The notes under the pieces were generated by a model. The model made no database searches and was not told where the DNA came from. It saw only the letters and a program-made list of their open reading frames with translations. 64,000 nucleotides of DNA from NCBI GenBank assembly GCA_020252485.1, contig JADCCX010000059.1:1-64000 (forward strand), read 5' to 3'. Source of the stretch: Methylocystis sp. (GTDB lineage: Bacteria > Pseudomonadota > Alphaproteobacteria > Rhizobiales > Beijerinckiaceae). Position numbers and translations under genes: made by a program. Of the stretch, positions 25,025-33,613 are shown one piece after another. The stretch's first letter is position 1; each line of letters opens with the position of its first letter.

Positions 25025-25728
25025 TCGAGAGGGCTTGCCCGATCTGCGGCGGAGGCGCCTTCCGGGCCTTCAACGGCCGCATGGCGGCCCGCTGCGCAAG
25101 CTGCGGCTCGCTGGAGCGGAGCCGCTATCAATGGCTGGTGTTCCGGAAGTTCGTTCCGCTGATGCCCGGCGCAGCCGTGGCTCATTTCGCGCCGGAGCGC
25201 TTCTTCATGGATCATTTCGCGGCCCGGCCCGAAATCATCTATCGCGCCTTTGATAAATATCCGGAGCATTACCGCCACCCGGAGGTCGCGGTCAGGGCTT
25301 TCGATCTCTGCCGCGATCTCGGCAGCCTGGAGCCTGGCAGCTTCGATCTCATCATGCACAGCCATGTGCTCGAGCATCTGCCCTGCGCGGCGGAGGGTGT
25401 TCTGCGCGGGCTCGCGCGCCTTTTGAAGCCGGGCGGCGCGATGCTGTTCAGCGTGCCCATCAAGGGTGAGGCCAGCCGCGAAGGCATCGATCCCGCCGTC
25501 AATGACGAGGAGCGGGCGATGCGCGCCCTTCAGGGCGAGCATATGCGCGTGTTCGGACGAAGGGATTTCCCGGCCATGGCCGCGGAGGTGCTCGGCCAGG
25601 ATTGCCTCGTGCGGCAGGCGGAGCATTTCACGCCGCAGGAGCTTGCGGCCGCCCATGTTCCGCCGGCGAGCAGGGGGGAGCCGACGAGCAAGAGCGTGTT
25701 CCTCTACCGGAAGGACCGCGCTGCGTGA
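25021..25728 (+). CDS. zinc-ribbon SAM-dependent methyltransferase
   Basis: This 235-residue protein begins with a four-cysteine zinc ribbon (C-P-I-C near residue 6 and C-A-S-C near residue 26). A class I methyltransferase domain follows: FDLIMHSHVLEHLPCAAEGV, then LLKPGGAMLFSVPIKG. The first strand's usual G-x-G loop is replaced by A-H-F-A-P-E, as in several glycan-linked methyltransferases. It overlaps the preceding glycosyltransferase by 4 bases and probably methylates a sugar of the same glycan. Confidence 0.78.
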   Translation: MIERACPICGGGAFRAFNGRMAARCASCGSLERSRYQWLVFRKFVPLMPGAAVAHFAPERFFMDHFAARPEIIYRAFDKYPEHYRHPEVAVRAFDLCRDLGSLEPGSFDLIMHSHVLEHLPCAAEGVLRGLARLLKPGGAMLFSVPIKGEASREGIDPAVNDEERAMRALQGEHMRVFGRRDFPAMAAEVLGQDCLVRQAEHFTPQELAAAHVPPASRGEPTSKSVFLYRKDRAA

Positions 25729-25729
25729 C

Positions 25730-25745
25730 GGGCGCTGATGCGCCC
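25730..25745. terminator. GC hairpin between convergent genes
   Basis: GGGCGC-TGAT-GCGCCC forms a perfect 6-base stem immediately after the methyltransferase stop, in the 46-base gap between convergent genes. No U-run follows, so its role as a bidirectional terminator is only plausible. Confidence 0.35.
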
Positions 25746-25774
25746 CCGATCGACGAACCCTGACGGTGCCTGCT

Positions 25775-26470
25775 CTAGCTCCTGCCGATCAGCATGAAGC
25801 GCGTATAGTTCCTCTGCTTCAGCTCTCCCTGCCAATGGACGGCGGAAAGCCCCGCCTGCCGTTTGAAGGCCTCAAGGTCATCGACGCAGGCGATATGGTC
25901 GGGCTCGCGCCGGTAATCGTTGCTCTGCAGAACGACGGATTGGGCGGGGGAAAGCCGGTCGAGCCAGCCGCGCAGATCGCCGATATGCTCGCAGCTCGTG
26001 TTGATGATCCAGTCGAACGGGAGCGCGGCGCGATGATTGTAGGCGTACATGTCCTCCGTGATGGCGCTGAAGCGGCCGGCCTCGACGTAGCGTCGGTTCA
26101 GCGCCAGCGCGACCGGCGCGCATCCGGCGTCGAGATCGAGCGATGCGGCATGGGTAACGCCGAGGCGCGCATCATCCAGCAGCAGCGCCGACAGGATTCC
26201 GTACCACCCGCCGCAAACGAGAACGCGGCCCAGCGGCGCTGCAGCCGCCTCGGCGAGCGTGTCCCGCAGCCAGACCTTCGAGGCGATCTGCTTGTGATTG
26301 AAGGCGATGGCGAGATCGGCGCGCGGGGCATCGGCCACCGTCCGGGCGAGATCGGCCACCAGGTCCGATCCGGTGAGAAAGGCCACGCCTCGCAGGAGAT
26401 CGAACACCGCCTCATTGTCGAAATCGGCGGCCGCTTTCGACGGGCGTGGATTGCTTGCGGAATCAGGCAA
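25775..26470 (-). CDS. class I methyltransferase-like protein of unknown target
   Basis: This 231-residue protein has a Rossmann-like core: GRVLVCGGWYGILSALLLDD (the SAM-binding glycine loop as G-G-W-Y-G), then AASLDLDAGCAPVALALNRR with an acidic end of strand 2. FDWIINTSCEHIGDLRGWLD occupies the motif IV position. It ends with NYTRFMLIGRS. This supports a SAM-dependent methyltransferase fold, although the motif IV region lacks the usual D/N-P-P-Y. It is convergent with the glycan operon. The substrate is unknown. Confidence 0.6.
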   Translation of the reverse strand: MPDSASNPRPSKAAADFDNEAVFDLLRGVAFLTGSDLVADLARTVADAPRADLAIAFNHKQIASKVWLRDTLAEAAAAPLGRVLVCGGWYGILSALLLDDARLGVTHAASLDLDAGCAPVALALNRRYVEAGRFSAITEDMYAYNHRAALPFDWIINTSCEHIGDLRGWLDRLSPAQSVVLQSNDYRREPDHIACVDDLEAFKRQAGLSAVHWQGELKQRNYTRFMLIGRS

Positions 26471-26519
26471 GGTATGGTCCGGTTCTATGGTCCTTGGGGA
26501 AGAGCCTTATGGAGGCGGG

Positions 26520-26740
26520 TGGCGAGGGCGGCAAGGGGTTGCTCCCCCTCCCCACGGCTATGAATCCGGGTTAACGATGCCTCCACGAGCGCCAATCCCG
26601 CCCCCTTGCGGGGCGGGTGGCCGAGCGCAGCGAGGCCGGGTGGGGGGCTTTTCTCATTGTCACCCCCATGATCACCCCTCCCCGGCGGCTTTCGCCGCCG
26701 ACCCTCCCCGTCAAGGGGAGGGATGGAGCCCGGATGTTAG
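26520..26740. repeat. intergenic palindromic repeat cluster
   Basis: The 327-base gap 26471-26797 is filled by C/G-tract palindromes, including CGGCGGC/GCCGCCG at 26683-26700 and CCCTCCCC/GGGGAGGG at 26702-26722. Further CCCCCTCCCC and GTGGGGGG words flank them. Such mosaics of CTCCCC palindromes are common between genes in rhizobia and relatives. They may act as transcript ends between the methyltransferase-like gene and the ABC permease, both on the minus strand. No coding sequence is seen. Confidence 0.6.
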
Positions 26741-26797
26741 CCCGGATTCACAGCGCTGCTCCCCCACCCAAGCGTCCTTGCGCGTGGATAACAGGCC

Positions 26798-27970
26798 TCA
26801 CCGGTACGGGTCGGCGGCGTCGCGCAAGCCATCGCCCAGGAAGTTGAAGGCAATGATGATCAGGATGACCGGCACGGCGGGCAACATCAGCCAGGGATAG
26901 AGCGCCACGACATTGATGTTCTGCGCCTCGTTGAGCATCACGCCCCAGGAGGTGATGGGCGGGCGCAGCCCGAGCCCCAGGAACGAGAGCGCCGTTTCGC
27001 CGAGGATCATGCCGGGGATGGCGATGGTCGCCTTGGCGATGAGGTGGCTCATAAATCCGGGGATCAGGTGCCGGCCGACGATGCGCGGCGTCTTCGCGCC
27101 CATCAGCTGAGCCGCCATCACGTAATCCTCCTCGCGCAGCGAGAGAAGCTTTGAGCGGACGGCGCGTGCGAGCCCCGTCCAGTCCATCAGGCCGAGGATC
27201 ACGGTTATCCCCAGATAGACGAGAAGCGGGCTCCATGAGGCCGGCATGATCGAGGCCAGCGCCATCCATAGCGGGATATGCGGCAGCGATTGCACCACCT
27301 CGATGATGCGCTGCGTCACCGTGTCGAACAGGCCGCCGTAATAGCCCGCCAACCCGCCGATCACGACGCCGAGGATGAAGCTTACGGAGACGCCGAGGAT
27401 GCCGATGGTGAGCGAGATCCTGGCCCCATAGAGGATGCGCGAGAAGATATCGCGCCCCACCCTGTCGGTTCCCATCAGAAAGAGCACGCCATCTTCGGCG
27501 GGGCAGATCAGCCGCCAGCTTGCCTCAAACAGACCCCAGAATTTGTAGGGCTCCCCGTGGCAGAAGAAGCGGATGCGATGAACCTGCGCCGTATCGATCT
27601 CGTAATTGCGGCGCAGCGTATCGACATCCAGCTTCTGCCGGTAGCCATAGACGAAGGGTCCGACGAAGCTTCCCTCATGGAAGAGATGGACCGCCTGCGG
27701 CGGCGCGCGCACGAAATCGGTATTGCGCGTCTGGCTGCCATAGGGGGCGAAAATCTCGCAGAACATGGCGACGAAATAAACGGCGATCAGGAACCAGCCC
27801 GACCAGAGCGCGAGCTTGTGGCGCTTGAACTTCAGCCACATCAATTGCCATTGCGAGGCCAGCGCCGCCTTTTCCTGCTCCGGCGTCAGCCGCATCACGG
27901 AATGGGCGTCGAAAGGCGCGGCCGAAACGAAATGCGGCAGCGGCTGATCGGCTTTGGGCAGCGGGTTCAC
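26798..27970 (-). CDS. ABC importer permease (OppC/DppC-like) with extended N-terminus
   Basis: This 390-residue permease has a first membrane helix near residue 55. An unusual periplasmic stretch of about 100 residues follows (with FVYGYRQKLDVDTLRRNYEI and HRIRFFCHGEPYKFWGLFEA). Then comes the canonical DppC core beginning GTDRVGRDIFSRILYGARIS, with the EAA loop MAAQLMGAKTPRIVGRHLIP and FLGLGLRPPITSWGVMLNEA. The long insertion resembles permeases paired with large family-5 binding proteins (such as the rhizobial Agp alpha-galactoside system) rather than plain dipeptide systems. It overlaps the preceding permease by 4 bases and is the last gene of the operon. Confidence 0.9.
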   Translation of the reverse strand: MNPLPKADQPLPHFVSAAPFDAHSVMRLTPEQEKAALASQWQLMWLKFKRHKLALWSGWFLIAVYFVAMFCEIFAPYGSQTRNTDFVRAPPQAVHLFHEGSFVGPFVYGYRQKLDVDTLRRNYEIDTAQVHRIRFFCHGEPYKFWGLFEASWRLICPAEDGVLFLMGTDRVGRDIFSRILYGARISLTIGILGVSVSFILGVVIGGLAGYYGGLFDTVTQRIIEVVQSLPHIPLWMALASIMPASWSPLLVYLGITVILGLMDWTGLARAVRSKLLSLREEDYVMAAQLMGAKTPRIVGRHLIPGFMSHLIAKATIAIPGMILGETALSFLGLGLRPPITSWGVMLNEAQNINVVALYPWLMLPAVPVILIIIAFNFLGDGLRDAADPYR

Positions 27971-28968
27971 TTCGATGCGCCTCCCTGCAGGCGCACGCGC
28001 GGATCGAGGATGGCGAGCGCCAGATCCGAGATCAGCACGCCGATCACGGTGAGGATCGCCAGAAACATCAGGAATGAGCCGGCCAGATACATGTCCTGCG
28101 CCTGCAGCGCGCGGATCAGCAGCGGCCCCGTCGTCGGCAGCGACAGCACGATCGCCACAATCTCGGCGCCGGAGATGACCGCCGGCAGGATGCTGCCGAT
28201 GTCGGACACGAAAAAGTTGAGCGACATGCGGAACGGATATTTCATCAGCGCCCGGCCCGGCGGCATGCCCTTGGCGCGCGCGGTCGTCACATATTGCTTC
28301 TCCAGTTCGTCGAGCAGATTGGCCCTGACGGCGCGGATCATGCCGGCGGTGCCCGTCACCCCGATCAGCACGACCGGCAGCCAGATATGCTTCAGGATCG
28401 ACCCCATTTTCTCCCAGCTCATCGGCTGGTTGAGATATTCAGGGGCCATCAGCCCTCCGATCGACAGGCCGAACCAGATATTGGCGAAATACATAACGAT
28501 CAGGGCCAGCAGGAAATGCGGGATCGCAATGCCGAGAAGGCCGAACAGCGTCAGCCCGTAGTCGCCCCAGCTGTACTGGTGGGTCGCGGAATAGATGCCG
28601 ATCGGGAAGGCGATCGCCCAGGTGAAGATGATCGTCAGAAAGGAAAGCACGACCGTCAGCAACAGCCGGTCGCCGATGACGTCACGCACCGGCAGCTGGT
28701 ATTCGAAGGAATAGCCGAAATCGCCCCTGACGAAATCCCAGAGCCAGTAGAAGTAGCGCTGCCAGGGCGGCTTGTCGAAATGGTACTCCTTCTTCAGAAA
28801 CTCGACGCGGCTCATATCCGCCCGTTCGCCCTGCGCCTGCATCTCGGCCTGATAGGTCTCGAAGAAATCGCCGGGGGGCAACTCCATCACCGTGAAGATG
28901 AGCGCGCTGGTGATCAGCAGCGTCGGGATCATCAGCAGAATCCGCCGGGCGATGTAGCTGAACAGCAT
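27967..28968 (-). CDS. ABC importer permease (OppB/DppB-like)
   Basis: This 333-residue inner-membrane permease begins MLFSYIARRILLMIPTLLIT, as DppB-type subunits do. It has the periplasmic loop FKKE-Y-x-FDKPPW-like segment near residue 70, and the EAA-type loop VTTARAKGMPPGRALMKYPF. It pairs with the following permease. Start and stop are 3 bases from the binding-protein gene and 4 bases inside the next permease gene. Confidence 0.92.
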   Translation of the reverse strand: MLFSYIARRILLMIPTLLITSALIFTVMELPPGDFFETYQAEMQAQGERADMSRVEFLKKEYHFDKPPWQRYFYWLWDFVRGDFGYSFEYQLPVRDVIGDRLLLTVVLSFLTIIFTWAIAFPIGIYSATHQYSWGDYGLTLFGLLGIAIPHFLLALIVMYFANIWFGLSIGGLMAPEYLNQPMSWEKMGSILKHIWLPVVLIGVTGTAGMIRAVRANLLDELEKQYVTTARAKGMPPGRALMKYPFRMSLNFFVSDIGSILPAVISGAEIVAIVLSLPTTGPLLIRALQAQDMYLAGSFLMFLAILTVIGVLISDLALAILDPRVRLQGGASK

Positions 28969-28971
28969 CGC

Positions 28972-30888
28972 TCAGCTCTTCCGGCCGGGCGGCGCGAGCC
29001 AGAACGTATCCGGCCGGTAGACGCCGAGCAGCGCGCCGGGCTCGAAGCTGTACCAGCCCTCGTCGGGTACGTTGCGCAGACGGCGCGAGACCACGATGGG
29101 CTGGAGCGTGCTGTTGACGATGCCGATGGTGAAGACGTTGTCGGCGTGGATCCGCAGCATGCGCCGCCAGATCCGCTCCCTTTCGTCGCGCGTGGCGGAT
29201 GTCTGCCACGATTGCAGAAGCTCGGAAAGCTCTTTCACTTCGGGCATGTCGATCGGGTCACCGGCCCGCCCCATGGTTTCGACATACTGGCCGAAGCGCG
29301 GCCATTGGTACTGGCTGCGCAGCGTCGGCGCGAGGGCGTCCGGCTCCATGTCCGCACTAGCAATGCCATTGTCGAGGCCGTGCCAGATCGCCAGAACCGT
29401 CTCGCCAATCAGCACCCGGCGACGGAAGAGATCGCGCTGTGCGGAGCGGTAGAAGACCCTGATTCCCAGATCCCTGAAATTGTCGATGATCAGCTCGACG
29501 CTGTCGGTCTCCTCGGTTGATTCCCCGGCTCCGTCCATCGTCACCTCGGCCCGCCGTCCATCCGGCAGCAGCCTCGTGCCGTCCCAGTCGCGGCGGTTCA
29601 GGCCGGCCTCATCCAGCAGGCGGTTGGCGAGCTTCGGATCAAACTGCGTCCAGGCATCTCGGTAATAAGCCTCGAAAAGCGGCGATGCGCTGATCACGGT
29701 ATTCGCGGATTCCTTCGCCAGGCCATAGAAGATGACGTTGTTGATATCGCGCCGGTTGATGCCGATCGAAAGCGCGCGCCGGACCCTGACGTCCCGCATC
29801 AGCGACCGCCAGACCGGATCGGCGGCGTTGAGATTGGGATAGATCGCCAGCCGGGAACCTTCGGCACTGCGCCAGAGGCGGACCGTGAAGTCCTTGTTCT
29901 TGCTGGCTGTTTTCAGAAAGGTGTAATTGTCGAAGGTCAGATAGCGCGCCTGGAGATCAGTGTCGCCCGCGCCGACTTTTGTCGGAATGAGCGATCCCGT
30001 GGCCGTATTGATGACGATCCGGTCGAGATAGGGCAATTGCTGGCCGTTCTCGTCGACGCGGTGGAAAAACGGATTGCGCTCGAAGACGAAACGTTCGGCC
30101 GGGGGCTGGGTGACATTCCGCCAGGGCTCCAGGGTCGGCAGCTCCGGATTCTCGTTCCGGTAGAGGCGGGCCTTCTGCTCGTGCAGGGCCGTCCAGTCCT
30201 TGAGCCGGTTCGCTCTCACATTGGCCTGCAGCTCCGCGCCTTCGACATAGCGTTCGTGGAACCGGCGCATGTAATGCGCGGGAAGGAAGATATAGGTCGG
30301 CTGGGCTCCCGCCACGGCGGGCAGGAAGGAGGGATGCGGCTGGCTCCAGCTGTAGCGGACGCGGCGATTGTCGAGAACCTCGAACACCGGCGGCTGCCCG
30401 CCCGACAGCATCGCCAGCGGCGGGCCGCCAGGTGAAAGCCGGGGATTGTTCGCCACATCTTCCCACCAGTAACGGAAGTCTTCGCTTGTGAAAGGCGCTC
30501 CGTCGGACCAGCGATGGCCTTCCCGCAGCACGAGGGTGAACCGGCGGCCGTCCTCGATCTGGATATCCTCGAGAATATCGGGCTCCAGCTCCTGCTTCAG
30601 GTTGAACACCATCAGCCTCGAATAGCCGTAGACGCTCATTATCCTGAGATCGCGCTGGTCCGCCATCAGCAGGCGGATCTCCCCGCCGGGGATGCCCGGT
30701 TCGCGGCCCATCCCGGCGAGGTTGGTCACCCGCGGCGTCAGAGGCAGGCGCTCCGCCATCGGGGGCAATTCGCCCCGCTTCACCCTCTCGGCGAGAATCG
30801 GCGGCTCGACCTGCGCCAGGGCCGGCAGCGAGCCGAGCCCCGCTGCGACGGCGAGCGCCAGAGCCCATGCTGCCCGAAACCCTCTCAC
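28972..30888 (-). CDS. large family-5 ABC substrate-binding protein
   Basis: This 638-residue periplasmic binding protein is about 100 residues longer than OppA/DppA. A signal peptide (RGFRAAWALALAVAAGLGSL to A-L-A) is followed by GGEIRLLMADQRDLRIMSVY, the family-5 motif LREGHRWSDGAPFTSEDFRY, and VRRALSIGINRRDINNVIFY. I chose the GTG start at 30888: it overlaps the ATPase stop as GTGA and has AAGGAG 8 bases upstream. The long SBP_bac_5 form with permeases of matching type occurs in rhizobial sugar-oligomer as well as peptide importers, so the ligand is open. Confidence 0.88.
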   Translation of the reverse strand: MRGFRAAWALALAVAAGLGSLPALAQVEPPILAERVKRGELPPMAERLPLTPRVTNLAGMGREPGIPGGEIRLLMADQRDLRIMSVYGYSRLMVFNLKQELEPDILEDIQIEDGRRFTLVLREGHRWSDGAPFTSEDFRYWWEDVANNPRLSPGGPPLAMLSGGQPPVFEVLDNRRVRYSWSQPHPSFLPAVAGAQPTYIFLPAHYMRRFHERYVEGAELQANVRANRLKDWTALHEQKARLYRNENPELPTLEPWRNVTQPPAERFVFERNPFFHRVDENGQQLPYLDRIVINTATGSLIPTKVGAGDTDLQARYLTFDNYTFLKTASKNKDFTVRLWRSAEGSRLAIYPNLNAADPVWRSLMRDVRVRRALSIGINRRDINNVIFYGLAKESANTVISASPLFEAYYRDAWTQFDPKLANRLLDEAGLNRRDWDGTRLLPDGRRAEVTMDGAGESTEETDSVELIIDNFRDLGIRVFYRSAQRDLFRRRVLIGETVLAIWHGLDNGIASADMEPDALAPTLRSQYQWPRFGQYVETMGRAGDPIDMPEVKELSELLQSWQTSATRDERERIWRRMLRIHADNVFTIGIVNSTLQPIVVSRRLRNVPDEGWYSFEPGALLGVYRPDTFWLAPPGRKS

Positions 30889-32804
30889 GCCATCAGCTCC
30901 TTCATATCCGCATCGCGATGCGCGAGCACCTGGTGGCCCTGGCCGAGATCGATCGCCTGCAGGGCGTCGCCTGCGCCATGGGCCTGGAAGGCCTTCGGCC
31001 ATTGGCTCATGTCTGAGGCGCCCTTCAGCGACAGGCTGTCGAAATCGAGAGGCCGGTCGAGATCGGCATAGGGCACGGCCTTCAGCAGCGCCTTCGTATA
31101 GGCATGTACCGGACGCGTGAAGAGGAGATGACGCGGCGCGATCTCGACGATCCGGCCATTCGCCATCACGGCGATGCGGTCGGCCATGTAGTTCACGACC
31201 GCCAGATTATGCGAGATGAAGAGATAGGTCAGGCCGAGCTCGCGGGCGAGATCCTTCAGCAAGTTAAGGACCTGCGCCTGCACCGAGACATCGAGCGCCG
31301 AGACCGGCTCGTCGCAGACAAGCAGGTCCGGCGAGAGCGCGAGCGCCCTTGCGATGCCGATCCGCTGGCGCTGTCCGCCGGAGAAGCTGTGCGGATAGCG
31401 GCTCATGAAGCGGGGGTCGAGGCCGACCGCCTGCATGAGTTCGCTGAGGCGCCGGTCGCGGTCGGCGCCCGTTCCGACATCGTGGATGTCGAGCGGTTCG
31501 CGCAGGATGTCCCGCACGGTCATGCGCGGCGACAGCGAGCTGGCCGGATCCTGGAACACCATCTGCATGCGCGGCCGGAAATCGCGCAAAGCCTTGCCGG
31601 AAAGCGCCAGCACGTCGATCTCCTCGCCATCCTTGCGGAAGGTGACGCTTCCCGCCGTCGCGGTGATGGCGCGCATGATAACCTTGCTGACGGTCGTCTT
31701 GCCGCAGCCGCTCTCGCCGACGAGGCCCAGGCATTCGCCCCGCCCGATCGTGAAGGAAACGTCGTCGACCGCCTTGAGTGCGCGGCCGCCGCTGCCGCTG
31801 AACCAGCTTCCGAAGCGCAGCTGATAGGTCTTCGAGAGTCGCCTGACGTCGAGCAGGGGCGCATCGCTCTGATGCGCCGGCGCGGCGGGCTTGGGTTCGG
31901 CGGGTGTGATCGGGCCGGCCTTGATGGCGCGCAGCGGAACCAGCCGTTCGCCCTCCTTCATGTCGAAATGCGGCAGCGCTTTCAGGAGGGCCTTCAGATA
32001 GGGATGGCGCGGCCGGCGGAAGATATCGGAAGCGGGGCCCGATTCCATGACCTCGCCGTGATAGATCACCACCACCTCGTCAGCCATATTGGCGACCACG
32101 CCGAGATCATGGGTGATCATCAGGATCGCCATCCCGAGGTCCTGCTGCAGGTCCTTCATCAGTTTCAGCACCTGCGCCTGCACCGTGACGTCAAGCGCGG
32201 TGGTCGGTTCATCGGCAATGAGGAGCGCGGGACGGCAGATCAGGGCCATGGCCAGCATGGCGCGCTGCCTGAGCCCGCCCGAGAGTTCGAAGGAATATTG
32301 GTCGATGGCGCGTTCCGGTTCGCGGAAGCCGACCTTGCCGAGCATCCCGATCACCGCCTGGCGCACCTCGGCCTTGGGGACGGGCTTGTGCAATTGCAGC
32401 GCTTCGCCGATCTGGTCGCCGATCCGGTGCACGGGCGAGAGCGACGACATCGGCTCCTGGAAGATCATGCCGATGCGCCCGCCGCGCAGCTTCTGCATCT
32501 CCGGGCCATTCCGGTCGAAGGAGGCGATCTCGATCGGCAGGGCCGGATCGCGCGGATCGCGGAAGGTGATGCGCCCGCCGGTGATGGCGCCGTTGCGCGG
32601 CAAGAGCCCCATGATGGCCTGGCTGATGACCGATTTGCCGGAGCCTGACTCGCCCACAAGGGCGACCGTCTTGCCCGGCGGAATGCGCAGGCTCACGCCC
32701 TTGACGACCTCGTTGCTTGCCTCAAGCATGCGGAAGCTGATCGACAAGTCCTGAATTTCAAGGAGATTTTCGACGTTTGCCTCAGCCATCCGCCTTCCAA
32801 GCAT
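30885..32804 (-). CDS. fused two-domain ABC ATPase (OppD-OppF type)
   Basis: This 639-residue protein holds two complete ATPase domains in tandem. Domain 1 (about 10-300) has GESGSGKS, LSGGLRQRAMLAMAL and [20 protein letters not shown]. Domain 2 (about 325-620) has [24 protein letters not shown] and [20 protein letters not shown]. Each is followed by the oligopeptide-transporter C-terminal zone (RRPRHPYLKALLKALP, TRPVHAYTKALLKAVP). It energises the two permeases and the binding protein encoded downstream, and is the first gene of the operon. Fusion of D and F subunits is as in YejF/GsiA. The start could also be 15 bases later. Confidence 0.93.
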   Translation of the reverse strand: MLGRRMAEANVENLLEIQDLSISFRMLEASNEVVKGVSLRIPPGKTVALVGESGSGKSVISQAIMGLLPRNGAITGGRITFRDPRDPALPIEIASFDRNGPEMQKLRGGRIGMIFQEPMSSLSPVHRIGDQIGEALQLHKPVPKAEVRQAVIGMLGKVGFREPERAIDQYSFELSGGLRQRAMLAMALICRPALLIADEPTTALDVTVQAQVLKLMKDLQQDLGMAILMITHDLGVVANMADEVVVIYHGEVMESGPASDIFRRPRHPYLKALLKALPHFDMKEGERLVPLRAIKAGPITPAEPKPAAPAHQSDAPLLDVRRLSKTYQLRFGSWFSGSGGRALKAVDDVSFTIGRGECLGLVGESGCGKTTVSKVIMRAITATAGSVTFRKDGEEIDVLALSGKALRDFRPRMQMVFQDPASSLSPRMTVRDILREPLDIHDVGTGADRDRRLSELMQAVGLDPRFMSRYPHSFSGGQRQRIGIARALALSPDLLVCDEPVSALDVSVQAQVLNLLKDLARELGLTYLFISHNLAVVNYMADRIAVMANGRIVEIAPRHLLFTRPVHAYTKALLKAVPYADLDRPLDFDSLSLKGASDMSQWPKAFQAHGAGDALQAIDLGQGHQVLAHRDADMKELMA

Positions 32805-33083
32805 TGATCTTCAGGTTAGCACGTTCCCACGGCCTTGATAGGGCCTTGGCTTGCGAACTCAAGGCGGGGTTTGTCATCATTTATGGAGCGATTATGAAAG
32901 GGCGTCCGGCTGCGCCCGTAAGGCATCAGGGAGCGCGGGGGGCAACGCCCTTTTCCAAGATGTGCGATTTGACACTGACGCAGGCTGAAAAACTGGTAAC
33001 CCCTCCAGCGCGGCAACAGGCCGGTTCCGGCGCCGGGCCAGTCTGGAGATGCGGGGCGCATATGATCCAGGGCGGATGTTCCG

Positions 33084-33488
33084 ATGACGGATGACCAGTC
33101 AAGGGGCAAGCTGGCTGAAGGCGTTTCGGCGGCCTTCTGGGGTACGCGCGGCTCGATCGCGGCGCCGGGCCGGGAGACGGTGGTCTATGGCGGCAACACC
33201 TCCTGTCTCGAGGTGACGGTTGCGTGGCCTGGCCGGAAGATTGCTTTCGTCGTCGATGCCGCCACTGGCCTGCGCGCGCTCGGCGACAGCCGTGCCTGGC
33301 GTGAAGGCGGCATCGGTTTCGCTGGGCGGCTGGACTACACCGTCATCGGCCGCACCGTGAATGTCGCGCAGCGGGCTCAGGCAGCCTTGCGCGAGCATAT
33401 GGGCGATGCGATCGTCGCCCCGGCCGTTCAGCCGGCGCGGACCGCCCCTGTGGGCAGGGGTGCCGCGAGACGCAGGCCGAGCAGCTGA
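33084..33488 (+). pseudogene. remnant of a metallo-beta-lactamase / class III cyclase fusion
   Basis: Two unrelated pieces are joined in one frame of 134 codons. Residues 15-75 (AAFWGTRGSIAAPGRETVVY-G-G-N-T-S-C, then FVVDAATGLRALGD) are the start of a metallo-beta-lactamase-fold hydrolase, cut before the metal-binding H-x-H-x-D-H. Residues 80-100 (GRLDYTVIGRTVNVAQRAQA) are the end of a class III nucleotide cyclase with the transition-state Asn and Arg. Everything between is missing, so neither domain can work. The simplest reading is an internal in-frame deletion in a larger hydrolase-cyclase protein. An alternative is fusion of two neighbouring genes. The CyaC-like gene 5.8 kb downstream may belong to the same original module. 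Confidence 0.75.
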
Positions 33489-33613
33489 ATTCGCCATCCG
33501 CCGAGGCGCCGCGCCGGAGCATCATGCTCCGTTGACGGCGCCAATCCGGAGCCTGTCGCGGCGAGCGCGAACTGGCCGCGCAACGGCTTGCTTGAGCGGG
33601 AGAAGCCGGCGGA

